A program made the translations under genes and the position numbers. The notes under the pieces were generated by a model. The model worked only from the letters and a program-made list of their open reading frames with translations. It was not told where the DNA came from and made no database searches. Positions 28,459 through 37,460 of a stretch of 64,000 nt of DNA are shown piece by piece (positions within the stretch are counted from its first letter, which is position 1; each line of letters opens with the position of its first letter). The DNA comes from Motiliproteus sp036964625 (GTDB lineage: Bacteria; Pseudomonadota; Gammaproteobacteria; Pseudomonadales; Balneatricaceae): contig JBALTG010000007.1 in assembly GCA_036964625.1 (NCBI GenBank), forward strand, positions 3,694 to 67,693. Reading direction: 5' to 3'.

Positions 28459-29388
28459 TTAGTCCTCTTCTATAAAAAATCCTTCGTTGAACAGAAATGT
28501 CCATACGGCATCGCCCGCTTGACCTTGGGTCATGGCTTGGTAGAAATCGTGGCCGGTGGCGGGTAGTAGTTGCAGTTGATGCACCCTGTCCATGCCTGAA
28601 TCCTGGGCTGCCTTCTGCATGGCCGCGATCCAGCGCTGAGCCCTTTCAACCCGGTTCAGCCCCTGTTGCCGGTCAATACGCGCAGAGCGGTTCAATGCCG
28701 GGTCGCGCTGCCGATCTGATTCACCCACAACGACCAGCACCGGGATACTCAAACACGCTGGAAAACAGAGGGAATGCGGATATTTGGGGTTAGGTTTCAG
28801 GCCCCTGGGGTAGCGCACGGCCAGATCCGGAAAGGTATACCAACCTGCGGCCCCGATGGCGGCCCGTACCACCCGCTCCGGATAGGCCATCAGGTAACGA
28901 TGAACAAATTGTCCACCGCCGGAAAATCCAAATAGATAGAGCCGGTCTGTGTGCATCGCTAGGCGTCTATCGGTTTCGTGGATGATCTGGTTAAGCACGT
29001 CAGCTGCGCTGGTCCCGGATATGTCTGCTTTCAGGCGTTGGTAATGGCGGCCGTAATCCTGGCCCCGATCAAAACGGGGGACCAGCATCACCACCCCCTG
29101 CTTTTCGGCATAGGCCGCGAAGTAGCGGGCGTGCTCTTTGGCATTGCGTGATATGCCGTGCACGCTGACAAAAAGAGTGCCTGGATGGCGGATGGTTTGC
29201 GGCACGTAGAGGTAATACACTTGCTCCCGATTGGATAGCAGCCGACACCGGGTGATCCGCCCCGGCTCGATCCACTTCAGTTGCTGGCGTTTGTGCTGAG
29301 GCCTGTCCACTACGGCTGGAGGCGGTATGGCGGCAACGCTCATCCCCGCAAATTGAGGGCTGGGGCTGATGTGATCAATGCTGCTCAT
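28459..29388 (-). CDS. Alpha/beta hydrolase of the PHB depolymerase/esterase type
   Basis: 309 residues from the ATG at 29388, which overlaps the ABC transporter stop by 14 bp. The nucleophile elbow is GFSGGG near residue 150, the oxyanion region VSVHGISRNAKEHARYF, and a late His in LLPATGHDFYQAMT. No signal peptide, so cytosolic. Polyhydroxybutyrate depolymerase and feruloyl esterase families share this fold; the substrate is unknown. Third gene of an operon with the response-regulator/NTPase fusion and ABC exporter, so it may process the exported molecule or a precursor. Confidence 0.75.
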   Translation of the reverse strand: MSSIDHISPSPQFAGMSVAAIPPPAVVDRPQHKRQQLKWIEPGRITRCRLLSNREQVYYLYVPQTIRHPGTLFVSVHGISRNAKEHARYFAAYAEKQGVVMLVPRFDRGQDYGRHYQRLKADISGTSAADVLNQIIHETDRRLAMHTDRLYLFGFSGGGQFVHRYLMAYPERVVRAAIGAAGWYTFPDLAVRYPRGLKPNPKYPHSLCFPACLSIPVLVVVGESDRQRDPALNRSARIDRQQGLNRVERAQRWIAAMQKAAQDSGMDRVHQLQLLPATGHDFYQAMTQGQAGDAVWTFLFNEGFFIEED

Positions 29389-31258
29389 CGGCACTCTCCC
29401 CGTGTGTTCTAGAGGAGCCAGCCATTGCGCTACTGGCAACGCACCTTGCCTCGTAGGTCAGAGCGTCGTTGGTCAGAGCGTCGTTGGTCAGAGTTTCGTC
29501 GGTCTGAGTTTCGTCGGTCTGAGTTTCGTAGCCCCGAGCGTTACACCGGGGCAACTGTTTGCTGGGATTGACGGTTGCGACAACGGGTCGCAGCACCTTT
29601 GATGGCAGGAGTGGATTGCAAATACGAACCTTGCGGCCCTCGATTTTCAATATCAGGTCAGCCTCTGCTAGCAGGAAGTCGTCGTGGGAGACAAAGATCA
29701 CCGTGCCGTTGAATTTGCGTACCACGTCAAGCAGGGCGCGACGGGCGGCGATATCCAGGTTGGATTCGGCTTCATCCAGGATCAGCACACGGGGCTCCAC
29801 CAACAGCGCCCGAGCCAAGGTAATGCGGGCTTTCTCGCCGGTTGATAGGCCCGAGCCCTGGTCCGAAATCTGGCTGTCCAAGCCCTCATCCAAGCGCCCA
29901 ACCAGATCCGCCAGTCCGCACTCTCGAATTACCTCGGCCAGCCGTATCGGATCAACCCGTGGCGCACCGTAGGTCAGGTTGAATCTCAGGGAGCCTCGCA
30001 GCAACGGTATCTCTGGTGATACCAGAGCGAAGTGGCGGCGCAGTTCTGCCCAGGGAATGAGCATCAAGCGCTGCTCGCCGAGATATGTTTGGCCGGAATC
30101 AGGTTCGCTGATGCCACAGATCAGTCGGATCAGACTGGATTTACCACTGCCATTGGGGCCGGAGATCGCCACCCGGGCACCGTGCTCAATCTTAAGGCTG
30201 AAATCGTCAAAAAGCGCATTGGACAGGTTTTCGATGCGCAGCGATGCATTTTGCAGCAGCGAGTCGGGTGTTCCCGCCGGTAGCGCAGTGGTGCGTCGGC
30301 GGCTTACGGCTTGCATTGTCAGCAGTTCCAGCATTTTTTCCCGCGCGACCGACGCACCGCTGTAGTATTCAAAAACCCGGCCCAGTTCGTTGATGCGGGG
30401 TGACAGCAGGCTGGCTACCGCCATGGCCGCCACCACCGATCCCGGTGTGGTCTGCCCCAAAGAAACCTGGACCACGCCTATGGCTAGCGCGCAGGCCCCA
30501 GCCAGCCCCGCACTGATCTCGGAGAACGCCCGTAACTGGCCGATGGCGCTGGCTCGATGCACCAGCGTCGCGCGCAGCGCCCGACTGATCTTCTTGATGC
30601 GGCGCACTTCGCGCGCTTCCTGACCGAAGGATTCGATGACCGCAAGTTTAGATAATCGATCGTTGATAACCGAAGCCATACGGCCCCGCTCACGGCGGGC
30701 TCGGCGTGTACGGTGTCGCAGTTCTGGCCCCAGGCGCATGACCAGCAACAGGGAGACGCTGGCGGCCACGCCGACGGCGATGGCAATGACCGGTTCGATC
30801 CAGAGCAGGGTTCCAAGGGACAGCGCGATGGCCAGACCGCTGACCAGCAGCCGCGCCAATCCCAGGCTGACCCAGTTGCGCAGGGCGCTAAGATCCCCGA
30901 CGAAGCGCACCATCATGGCCCCCGGGCTGACACGCTGGACACCATCGGATCCGAGGCGCATCAGGTGCCGGAACAGACGCATCCGCACGGCGTGGACGTA
31001 ACTCTGGCCCAAGTGCTCGGCATCCAGATGACTACGCCAGCGCAAGCCTGCCCCCCCTGCAATCAAGCCGAGCAGGCCGCCCACGAACAGGCCAAAATGG
31101 AGCAGGTCGAGCGGGCCGGTTGCCATCAGAAAACGATCAAAGCCCAAGCGTACCAGTTGGGCACTGGCGACCATGATCGCTGCTTGCAATACGCCGTTGA
31201 TGATCAGATAGATGAAGCGGCTCCGGCGGCCGCCGTCAAGCAATGTGGGCAGGCTCAT
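29375..31258 (-). CDS. Type I ABC exporter, fused permease and ATPase
   Basis: 627 residues. Six membrane helices in about residues 15-290, then a nucleotide-binding domain with Walker A GPNGSGKSSLI, signature LSTGEKARITLARAL (LSTGE instead of LSGGQ), Walker B VLILDEAESNLD and H-loop FVSHDDF. Likely a homodimeric exporter of a small molecule or peptide. The C-terminal tail carries an in-frame 15-bp tandem repeat giving DETQT and NDALT units. It starts in the stop codon of the upstream regulator/NTPase gene. Confidence 0.85.
   Translation of the reverse strand: MSLPTLLDGGRRSRFIYLIINGVLQAAIMVASAQLVRLGFDRFLMATGPLDLLHFGLFVGGLLGLIAGGAGLRWRSHLDAEHLGQSYVHAVRMRLFRHLMRLGSDGVQRVSPGAMMVRFVGDLSALRNWVSLGLARLLVSGLAIALSLGTLLWIEPVIAIAVGVAASVSLLLVMRLGPELRHRTRRARRERGRMASVINDRLSKLAVIESFGQEAREVRRIKKISRALRATLVHRASAIGQLRAFSEISAGLAGACALAIGVVQVSLGQTTPGSVVAAMAVASLLSPRINELGRVFEYYSGASVAREKMLELLTMQAVSRRRTTALPAGTPDSLLQNASLRIENLSNALFDDFSLKIEHGARVAISGPNGSGKSSLIRLICGISEPDSGQTYLGEQRLMLIPWAELRRHFALVSPEIPLLRGSLRFNLTYGAPRVDPIRLAEVIRECGLADLVGRLDEGLDSQISDQGSGLSTGEKARITLARALLVEPRVLILDEAESNLDIAARRALLDVVRKFNGTVIFVSHDDFLLAEADLILKIEGRKVRICNPLLPSKVLRPVVATVNPSKQLPRCNARGYETQTDETQTDETLTNDALTNDALTYEARCVASSAMAGSSRTHGESADEQH
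29456..29530. repeat. Five-copy 15-bp tandem repeat in the ABC exporter C-terminus
   Basis: Five contiguous 15-bp units of the type GGTCAGAGCGTCGTT encode a Thr/Asp/Glu/Asn-rich pentapeptide tail after the ATPase domain. Confidence 0.9.
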
Positions 31259-32766
31259 CCCGTGATCCGTGTCGTAGCGTTGCTGTCGGCGTCTGGCGAT
31301 TGTGCGTGCCGGTCGAGTTGCTGATCAGACCAGTGCCCGGCGTGCAGCGTTTCCAGGGTCAGGACGGGCACGTCCAGCAGTGGCTCCGCCTCGCGTACCG
31401 CCAGAGGGGCGGCCGTAAATGCGCCGGAAACCCCCACCACATTGAGGTCCTGCTGGTGCAACCAGCTGACGCCGCTCAGGGCACCCATGGCATCGCCTGC
31501 GGCAAACACCACCCGATCGACCAGGCGGCTGAAGGTCGGTGATAGCAGTAGGCTACGGGTTTCTTGTTGCAGTACGCCGTCGGCGATCTCGATAAGAATG
31601 GTGTCCATGCCCTGGGCGGCGAGGGTGGCGACCAGGGTTTCCATGATCCGTTCACAGTCGTGAACGGATAGCTTGTAGGTCGATGCCCTGCCGCAGTCGG
31701 TAAAGTCCAGTACCGTGCAGCATCCGGCATCGAGCATGCTCCAGATGTCACCACCGGAGCCGGTGCCTGTCACCTTGGCTGAACCTACCCGGTAACCCTG
31801 CTGCACCAGACCCAACGCCAGGCCTGCGACGGTGGTGGTTTTACCTGCATTCATGGAACTGCCGACCACCGCTGTGACGCTCGGCCGATTAACCGGAGAT
31901 AACTGTTCCTCAAGGGCAAAATCTTTCAGATTCAGCGCCTGACCGCAACCGCGTGCAAGCACACCGATGGGGGTGATCCGGGTTGCCAGGCGCATCTTGG
32001 CGTTGCGCGACAGGCAGCGCGATGCGATGCCTCCTGCGGCCACCAGGTTGCAGGGTGACAGGTCCTCGGGCACTTCGGCTTCGAACTGGTCCGGGGCGTA
32101 GCGGTGGCCATAGGCGACAATAATCTCGTCACCTGGATAGAGGATGGCGCGGCGACCAGTGGGCAGTTCCAGGCGCTTATGTTGATTCAGCTGGTCGATT
32201 TTGGCCAGTAGCAGGTCACCGGCCTGAGGCTGATAGTCGGTGGTGATCAGCTGTTTGGCCTGCAGCAGGTCCACACGTCGGGTAGAAAAAGCCCGCTTGG
32301 CTTGGGTCAGGCGCTCCGGGGCCAGCGCGGTCAGTCCGCTGCCGGGTTCGGTGTGCTGATGCGGGGACGCCGATTCGGAGCTGTTCAGCGCTGTGTCAGT
32401 ATCAGCAGGGCGCTTGGGAAGAACCGACTCCAGCAGCCGATGCAGGCTAGACAGGGAAAATGGCTTGGCGAGAAAGCCTGCAGCACCCAGGGACAGGGCC
32501 AGCTGTTGGTTGTCGTCGGAGTGGTGGCCGCTGATGATGATGACCGGCAGGGAGGGATGTTCCCGGTGCAATTCATCGAGCAGCTCGAAGCCGCTACCGT
32601 CGGTTAGCTGCAGATCCAGGCAGACGGCATTGGGCAGGCCTTCTGCCAATAAGGTGCGGGCTTCTTTGAGGCAGCCTGCGCTGCGTACTTCATGGTTAGC
32701 CCGAACCAGACTCTTGACGATTTTGGAAAGCAGCATTTTGTTGTCATCAACGACCAGAATAGACAT
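31255..32766 (-). CDS. Response-regulator receiver fused to a DUF1611/BioD-like P-loop NTPase
   Basis: 503 residues. Residues 1-120 are a CheY-like receiver (VVDDNKMLLSKI acidic pair, phosphorylation Asp in AVCLDLQLTDG, Thr/Ser in IIISGHH, Lys in LAKPF). After a linker, residues about 170-290 hold a conserved domain (YGHRYAPDQFEAEVPEDL, NLVAAGGIASRCLSR) and residues about 290-480 a P-loop NTPase (VVGSSMNAGKTTTVAGLAL, TILIEIADGVLQQETR). The output part resembles DUF1611 or dethiobiotin-synthetase-like NTPases, not a DNA-binding domain. First gene of the ABC exporter/hydrolase operon, behind a sigma-54 type promoter. The precise reaction is unknown. Confidence 0.75.
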   Translation of the reverse strand: MSILVVDDNKMLLSKIVKSLVRANHEVRSAGCLKEARTLLAEGLPNAVCLDLQLTDGSGFELLDELHREHPSLPVIIISGHHSDDNQQLALSLGAAGFLAKPFSLSSLHRLLESVLPKRPADTDTALNSSESASPHQHTEPGSGLTALAPERLTQAKRAFSTRRVDLLQAKQLITTDYQPQAGDLLLAKIDQLNQHKRLELPTGRRAILYPGDEIIVAYGHRYAPDQFEAEVPEDLSPCNLVAAGGIASRCLSRNAKMRLATRITPIGVLARGCGQALNLKDFALEEQLSPVNRPSVTAVVGSSMNAGKTTTVAGLALGLVQQGYRVGSAKVTGTGSGGDIWSMLDAGCCTVLDFTDCGRASTYKLSVHDCERIMETLVATLAAQGMDTILIEIADGVLQQETRSLLLSPTFSRLVDRVVFAAGDAMGALSGVSWLHQQDLNVVGVSGAFTAAPLAVREAEPLLDVPVLTLETLHAGHWSDQQLDRHAQSPDADSNATTRITG

Positions 32767-32841
32767 CGGGGGCCTCCAGAGGCGGGTAATGCTTAACAGT
32801 TAGCGTTGGGTTTTATATTGCTTTTGTATAGGTCACTGAAG

Positions 32842-32857
32842 AGCAAGCATGGGGCCA
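32842..32857 (-). promoter_or_regulatory. Sigma-54 (-24/-12) promoter of the regulator/exporter/hydrolase operon
   Basis: Minus strand reads TGGCCCCATGCTTGCT, matching TGGCAC-N5-TTGCW with the invariant GG and GC at the right spacing; it differs only at two less conserved positions. It lies about 76 bp before the ATG at 32766, giving a 5-prime UTR of roughly 65 nt. RpoN and an NtrC-type activator are both encoded in the window. Confidence 0.75.
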
Positions 32858-32986
32858 TAATTCTTAGGCTGTTGAAAATATGTCTTAACCATCTGATTTT
32901 AAGGGATAAAAATATTTTATCGATGCTTTTGTGGGCGTGAGGTTAATAAATCAGACAGGAAGGAAGCAAGGTCATAAAACCTAATG

Positions 32987-33030
32987 TTGGGGCATACTCC
33001 CCAATAATTGGGGAATTGGGGAATTGGGGG
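32987..33030. promoter_or_regulatory. ATTGGGG palindrome and direct repeats, candidate activator site
   Basis: A perfect CCCCAAT-A-ATTGGGG palindrome (32999-33013) is followed by two more AATTGGGG units with 8-bp spacing, and is preceded by TTGGGG facing CCCCAA. It is about 145 bp upstream of the -24 element, the usual distance for NtrC-type enhancer sites. Since it also lies just past the stop of the NtrC-type gene, a transcription-end hairpin is an alternative. Confidence 0.5.
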
Positions 33031-33043
33031 ATTAGAGGGGGTT

Positions 33044-34516
33044 CTACTCCAGGCGGTATTTCTCCAATCGGTAGCGCAGTTGGTCCCGGCTGATACCGAG
33101 CTGGCGGGCGGCTTTGGATACATTGCCATCGACGGCCTTGAGGGCGTTCTCGATGGTCAGTCGCTCCAGTTCTGGCAGGGTCCGGCTTAGCGCTGAATCA
33201 TCGCTTTTAAATAAATAGGCATTCGAATCGGGGGGGCTACTGCTTTCGGTTTGTACTGGACCTGGACTGACGGGGTGATCGGAGCCTTCTGGCTGAGCCC
33301 ATCCGGATCTCGGCGCGAACTCGAACCGCGGAATATTTAGTTGTTCGGCGAGGATCTTAGCACCGGTCGCCAACATCACGGCCTGTTCCAGAGTGTTGCG
33401 CAGCTCCCTAACGTTACCCGGCCAGGTGTAGGCGTCGATCGCGGCACTGGCGTCAGCACTGAGAATCATGCCAGACTTACCGTACTTTCTCTGCAGTTCG
33501 GCCAGAAAATGCTCAGCCAATAGCGGCGCGTCTCCGCTGCGGTTGCGCAGGGGCGGGAGTTCGATGCACAGCGTATTGAGGCGAAAGAACAGGTCTTCCC
33601 GAAAGGTACCGTTGCGCACCATCTCCCGCAGGGAACGATTGGTGGCGGTCACGATCTGCAGGCTCACCTGTTTGTCTCGCACGCTGCCGAGGCGTCGCAC
33701 CCGTTGGTCTTCAAGCAGTCTAAGCAGCTTGGCCTGAGTCGGCAGGGCTAGCTCTCCGATCTCATCGAGAAACAGCGTGCCGCCGTCTGCGGCTTCAACC
33801 AGTCCCGCCTTGCGTCCGGCCGCACCGGTAAAAGCCCCGCGCTCGTAACCAAACAGCTCGGCTTCAACCAGTTGTGACGGGATAGTCGCGGCATTGAGTT
33901 CGATGAAAGGCTGTTGGGCGCGGCAGCCATCAAAATGCAGGGCGCGGGCCACCAGCTCTTTACCGGTGCCGGTTTCACCGGTGATCAGCACCGCCGGAGG
34001 CGCGGCGGATTTCAGGCTCCGGCTACCCAGGATAATACGGCGGATATGCTCTTTGGTTTGGGTAATCGCCGTACTCTGGCCGACCAGGGCATTCAGGCTC
34101 CCCGCTTCGGCGATCTTAGCGCTGAAATAGTCGAGCTGACTGTCGCGCTGATGCTGTTCCATGGCCTTCTCGAGCAGCAATTTTAGCTCGCTGAGCATCA
34201 TCGGTTTGCTGAGGTAGTCGAATGCCCCGGCTTTCATGGCATCAACGGCCAGGCGCTCATTGCCGTGCCCGGTCACCATGATCACTTTCACATGGGGATC
34301 AAAGCACCGGATGTGCGCCAACACTTGCAGACCGTTGAGCCCTCCCGGCAGATTGAAGTCCAACAGCACGGCATCGGGCTGAAAGGTCGCCAACGCATCC
34401 ACGCCGGCCTGGCCGGTGCCGACGATCTCCGTGTGCATCCCGTTCAGGCGCAGGTATTTGCCGATTTTCTTGGCCAGAATAGCTTCATCTTCGATGATCA
34501 GAACCGAGTAAGCCAT
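33044..34516 (-). CDS. NtrC-family sigma-54-dependent response regulator
   Basis: 490 residues from the ATG at 34516, 4 bp after the kinase stop; a longer open frame to 34558 is less likely. Receiver domain (VLIIEDEAIL, Asp in DAVLLDFNLPGG), AAA+ domain with Walker A GETGTGKE, the sigma-54 contact loop GAFTGA and Walker B GGTLFLDEIGEL, then a FIS-type HTH (NVSKAARQLGISRDQLRYRL). All activator elements are intact. Paired with the sensor kinase upstream; the likely target is the sigma-54 promoter at 32842-32857. Confidence 0.93.
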   Translation of the reverse strand: MAYSVLIIEDEAILAKKIGKYLRLNGMHTEIVGTGQAGVDALATFQPDAVLLDFNLPGGLNGLQVLAHIRCFDPHVKVIMVTGHGNERLAVDAMKAGAFDYLSKPMMLSELKLLLEKAMEQHQRDSQLDYFSAKIAEAGSLNALVGQSTAITQTKEHIRRIILGSRSLKSAAPPAVLITGETGTGKELVARALHFDGCRAQQPFIELNAATIPSQLVEAELFGYERGAFTGAAGRKAGLVEAADGGTLFLDEIGELALPTQAKLLRLLEDQRVRRLGSVRDKQVSLQIVTATNRSLREMVRNGTFREDLFFRLNTLCIELPPLRNRSGDAPLLAEHFLAELQRKYGKSGMILSADASAAIDAYTWPGNVRELRNTLEQAVMLATGAKILAEQLNIPRFEFAPRSGWAQPEGSDHPVSPGPVQTESSSPPDSNAYLFKSDDSALSRTLPELERLTIENALKAVDGNVSKAARQLGISRDQLRYRLEKYRLE

Positions 34517-34520
34517 CGGT

Positions 34521-35891
34521 TTAACCCTGCACAGGAAATTGGATAATGGCACTGACACCGCCGTCGAGCGGACTGCAAATGTCGATCTCGCCCTGGTAGT
34601 GCTCTACCAGGCGCTTGGATAGCGCAATCCCCAAGCCGGTCCCCGTCGGTTTGGTGGTGGTGAACGGGCGGTACAACTTCTGTTTAACCTCCTCTGGCAG
34701 CCCTGGTCCATTGTCGGTCACCTCGACCCTGGCTTGCTTAGCACGCTCATCCCGGCTCACACGGATCGCTACTTTACCTTGGCCATTGAGTGCCTCGACG
34801 GCATTCATGATCAGATTGCCCAGCACCTGGGACAGAGGGGCCGCGTTGGCCTGGATCATCAGCGCTGAGGTATGCAGGTCGAGTTGTAGCTCTATGCCGG
34901 CTTTTTCGATTACCGAGCGGTAGCCGTCGGTAACCGTCTGCACCAGCTGATTCAGATCAACGGGTTCCAGCGCTTGTTGCTGGCTGGCAGAAAACTGCAG
35001 CAGTTCCCGCGCCCAGCGATCCAGCCGGTCGGCTTCCTGGATAATATCCTCTGCCGATTCACGGGCGCCGGCAAGGTCGTCGGTAAGGGTCAATTCGGCG
35101 GAAGCACGGATCGATGCCAAGGGGTTACGCATGGAATGAGCCACCGCCGAGGCGGTTTCACCGATCATGGAGAGGCTGCGACTCTCCACTAGCTGTTGGT
35201 GCTGAGCCTCCATAATCCGCCTGGCGCGATCCACAATCCAGTACAAAGCGGCGAACAGTAGCAGACCGGCGCCCAGAGCACTAAACCAGATGATTCGCTG
35301 GCCTGCAAGGATGGAGTCGTGCAGGGCTATGGGCAATTTATACATCTCGACCGCCCCCACCACCTTATCCCCGGGTGCGTTCCAGATCGGGATATAAGTT
35401 TCAATAAACCGCACTCCCGAACGATTACCGATCAGCCCCCTGTGTTCCTCCTTTTGGGTATCACCCACGGTACCGGTTTCGAATACCAGTTGTCCGGCCA
35501 AGGCTTCATCAAGTTCATGGTTATCGCTAAACCGTTGTCCGATCAGCTCAGCATTGCTCGACCAGATGACCACGCGGTGCTGACTGTAGACGTTGGCCCG
35601 CGCCATATCCGGCATGTTGGTGATATGGGTAAAAAAACTGTCGAGGGCGCGCAGATCGTAGTTGGCACCTTCGGCCATGAACTGCTCCCAGGTGTGCTCG
35701 GACGTGACAATGCTGTCAATAAACTCCTGGCTGATGGTGGCTTCACGTAACAAGATTTTTTCGGTGAATAGATTGGACAGGGTGTAGGCGGAGACCACGG
35801 CAATCAGCGCGATGCAGGACAGGCTTAAAATCGCGAACTGCTGGGTAAGGTTAAATCGGGGGTTGCCGGGAAAATTCATCAACGTGTCCAA
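34521..35891 (-). CDS. Membrane sensor histidine kinase partner of the NtrC-type regulator
   Basis: 456 residues. Two membrane helices (about 15-40 and 200-220) flank a periplasmic sensor region of roughly 160 residues, DHp domain with the phosphorylatable His in ASAVAHSMRNPLASI, and HATPase_c with N box NLIMNAVEAL and G boxes DNGPGLP and GTGLGIALS. NtrB/AtoS-like architecture. The signal is unknown. Upstream, an AGCCCC/GGGGCT hairpin lies at 35926-35940. Confidence 0.92.
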   Translation of the reverse strand: MDTLMNFPGNPRFNLTQQFAILSLSCIALIAVVSAYTLSNLFTEKILLREATISQEFIDSIVTSEHTWEQFMAEGANYDLRALDSFFTHITNMPDMARANVYSQHRVVIWSSNAELIGQRFSDNHELDEALAGQLVFETGTVGDTQKEEHRGLIGNRSGVRFIETYIPIWNAPGDKVVGAVEMYKLPIALHDSILAGQRIIWFSALGAGLLLFAALYWIVDRARRIMEAQHQQLVESRSLSMIGETASAVAHSMRNPLASIRASAELTLTDDLAGARESAEDIIQEADRLDRWARELLQFSASQQQALEPVDLNQLVQTVTDGYRSVIEKAGIELQLDLHTSALMIQANAAPLSQVLGNLIMNAVEALNGQGKVAIRVSRDERAKQARVEVTDNGPGLPEEVKQKLYRPFTTTKPTGTGLGIALSKRLVEHYQGEIDICSPLDGGVSAIIQFPVQG

Positions 35892-36347
35892 CTTCCATCA
35901 TTTTTTGTTAAATGCACATCCGTGCAGCCCCGTCGGGGCTTTCAAAGAGACTGCAGCTCCGCGCTAACGAGTTTCGACAGGCAGCAAGTCTGTCTGTAAT
36001 CATGCCTTGATCTACGGCCTCTCTGAAGGCCAGCGGCGCAAGATGCTTGTTGTTAGGTTCCATAGCGTATGGTACTTGATAGTACCGTATCCGCCGTGTC
36101 GTTTTAACTGTAATTTCGCGCTATCCGCAACCATCCTATTGATGCTAATCATTAAATTGCTAATCTTCGGCTGCGTATTCGAGTTAATATCAGTCAATAA
36201 TTGATCAGTGTAACGTCTGTTGCTAATATGTTCGCTGCATTGCAACACACGCAGTGGCAGGGATGTTTAGTTGTTAGTTTGAGCCGCGTGCTCATCCTCA
36301 GTAGTTTACGCATTCTTACTTCTGTCTTAACCAGAAGGATCGCAAGG
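35892..36347. other. 456-bp intergenic region between sensor kinase and lipoprotein
   Basis: Divergent promoter region. Contains a GC hairpin AGCCCC-GTC-GGGGCT (35926-35940), and GGTACT-TGAT-AGTACC (36071-36086), a small perfect inverted repeat that could be an operator. No supported gene or sigma-54 element was seen here. Confidence 0.6.
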
Positions 36348-37349
36348 ATGCCGTTATCCAGTCTCGCCTCAAAAAGACTCCTCACAGTCTGCATACTCAG
36401 CAGCTTTTTAGTGGGCTGCGATGGCGGCAGCGATGCTGCCGCTGGCAATCTCGTCAACAGCGGTATCGAAACCGTGCTGGCGACCGATATCGAAATCACC
36501 CAGGCGAGCGATTCCGACGCAGCCCCCCGGATACCCGACACTAATCCCGACACCAATCCCGGCACTAATCCCGACACTAATCCCGACACCACCCCCGATG
36601 TGTTCAGATTCGCCAGCCTGGCCGATGTCGCCTTTAACACTGGGTTTGAATCCAATGAGATCACCATCCGCGGTATTACCAGCCCCACGGCTATCAGTAT
36701 TTGGGGCGGTGCGTACAGCCTAAACGGCGCTAGCTACACCCGTGCCAACGGCACGTTGAATAACGGCGATACCCTGAGGGTCCGCCTGATCAGCGCAGCC
36801 AGCTTCGCCGCCGCGACCACCGCCCACGTGCAGATTGGCGGTACCAGCGGCAGTTTCGTCTCTACTACCTACAGTCAGTATCTGACCCCAGACCGCTTCA
36901 GCTTCGCCGATCAGTCCGGTGTTGCGCTGAGCACCCCATTAGAATCCAACCCGATCACCGTCAGCGGTATCAATACCGACATCGACACTGCCATTAGCAT
37001 TAGCGGCGGTGCTTACAGCATAAACGGCGGGGCCTTTACCCGCGCTGATGGCACGGTGGATAATGACGCGACCGTTAGGGTGCGTCTGACCTCGTCTAGT
37101 GACTACAACACCGCAGCCAATGCTACCCTCACTATCGGCGGCATCAGTGACAGCTTTGATATCACCACCAGGGCTTTTTTGGTGGCTGAGATCGGCATCG
37201 ACATGGACGCCATCCACGCCGCCGGTCAGCGCTTCGATATGGGCTGCTATGACCCGGATTTACCCGAGCAAGGGGCTCATCGTGATTCCGATTGCCTTAC
37301 AGTGAAAAACCCAAGCACCGCGGCACTGTCGCCAGTAGCTTTGCGATGA
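36348..37349 (+). CDS. Surface lipoprotein with two Ig-like repeats, probable C-terminal frameshift
   Basis: 333 residues from the ATG at 36348 (AGAAGGA 8 nt upstream). Lipoprotein signal ending LSSFLVGC. A linker with 12-bp repeats gives TNPD units (about residues 65-85). Two tandem domains of about 90 residues follow (ESNEITIRGI...AISIWGGAYSLNG, ESNPITVSGI...AISISGGAYSING). The frame ends at 37349, but an adjacent frame continues to 37432 with GTVASSFAMSAHELTFAADG and a basic end, which looks like coding sequence, so a frameshift near the run of A at about 37303 is likely. Function unknown; secreted or outer-membrane anchored. Confidence 0.65.
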   Translation: MPLSSLASKRLLTVCILSSFLVGCDGGSDAAAGNLVNSGIETVLATDIEITQASDSDAAPRIPDTNPDTNPGTNPDTNPDTTPDVFRFASLADVAFNTGFESNEITIRGITSPTAISIWGGAYSLNGASYTRANGTLNNGDTLRVRLISAASFAAATTAHVQIGGTSGSFVSTTYSQYLTPDRFSFADQSGVALSTPLESNPITVSGINTDIDTAISISGGAYSINGGAFTRADGTVDNDATVRVRLTSSSDYNTAANATLTIGGISDSFDITTRAFLVAEIGIDMDAIHAAGQRFDMGCYDPDLPEQGAHRDSDCLTVKNPSTAALSPVALR

Positions 37350-37460
37350 GCGCCCACGAGCTCACCTTCGCCGCCGACGGTGCCCACGGCTTAAGCGGCG
37401 AGGTTAAAGGGCATGTATTTAAAAGCAGATGATGGGTGTGCGTTTTCTGAGCAGATTGTT

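Noticed and set aside
35960..36060. Integron attC-like site (GCTAACG ... TTGTTAGGT)
   Set aside because: End heptamers loosely fit, but the inner boxes are not complementary and there is no integrase or cassette.
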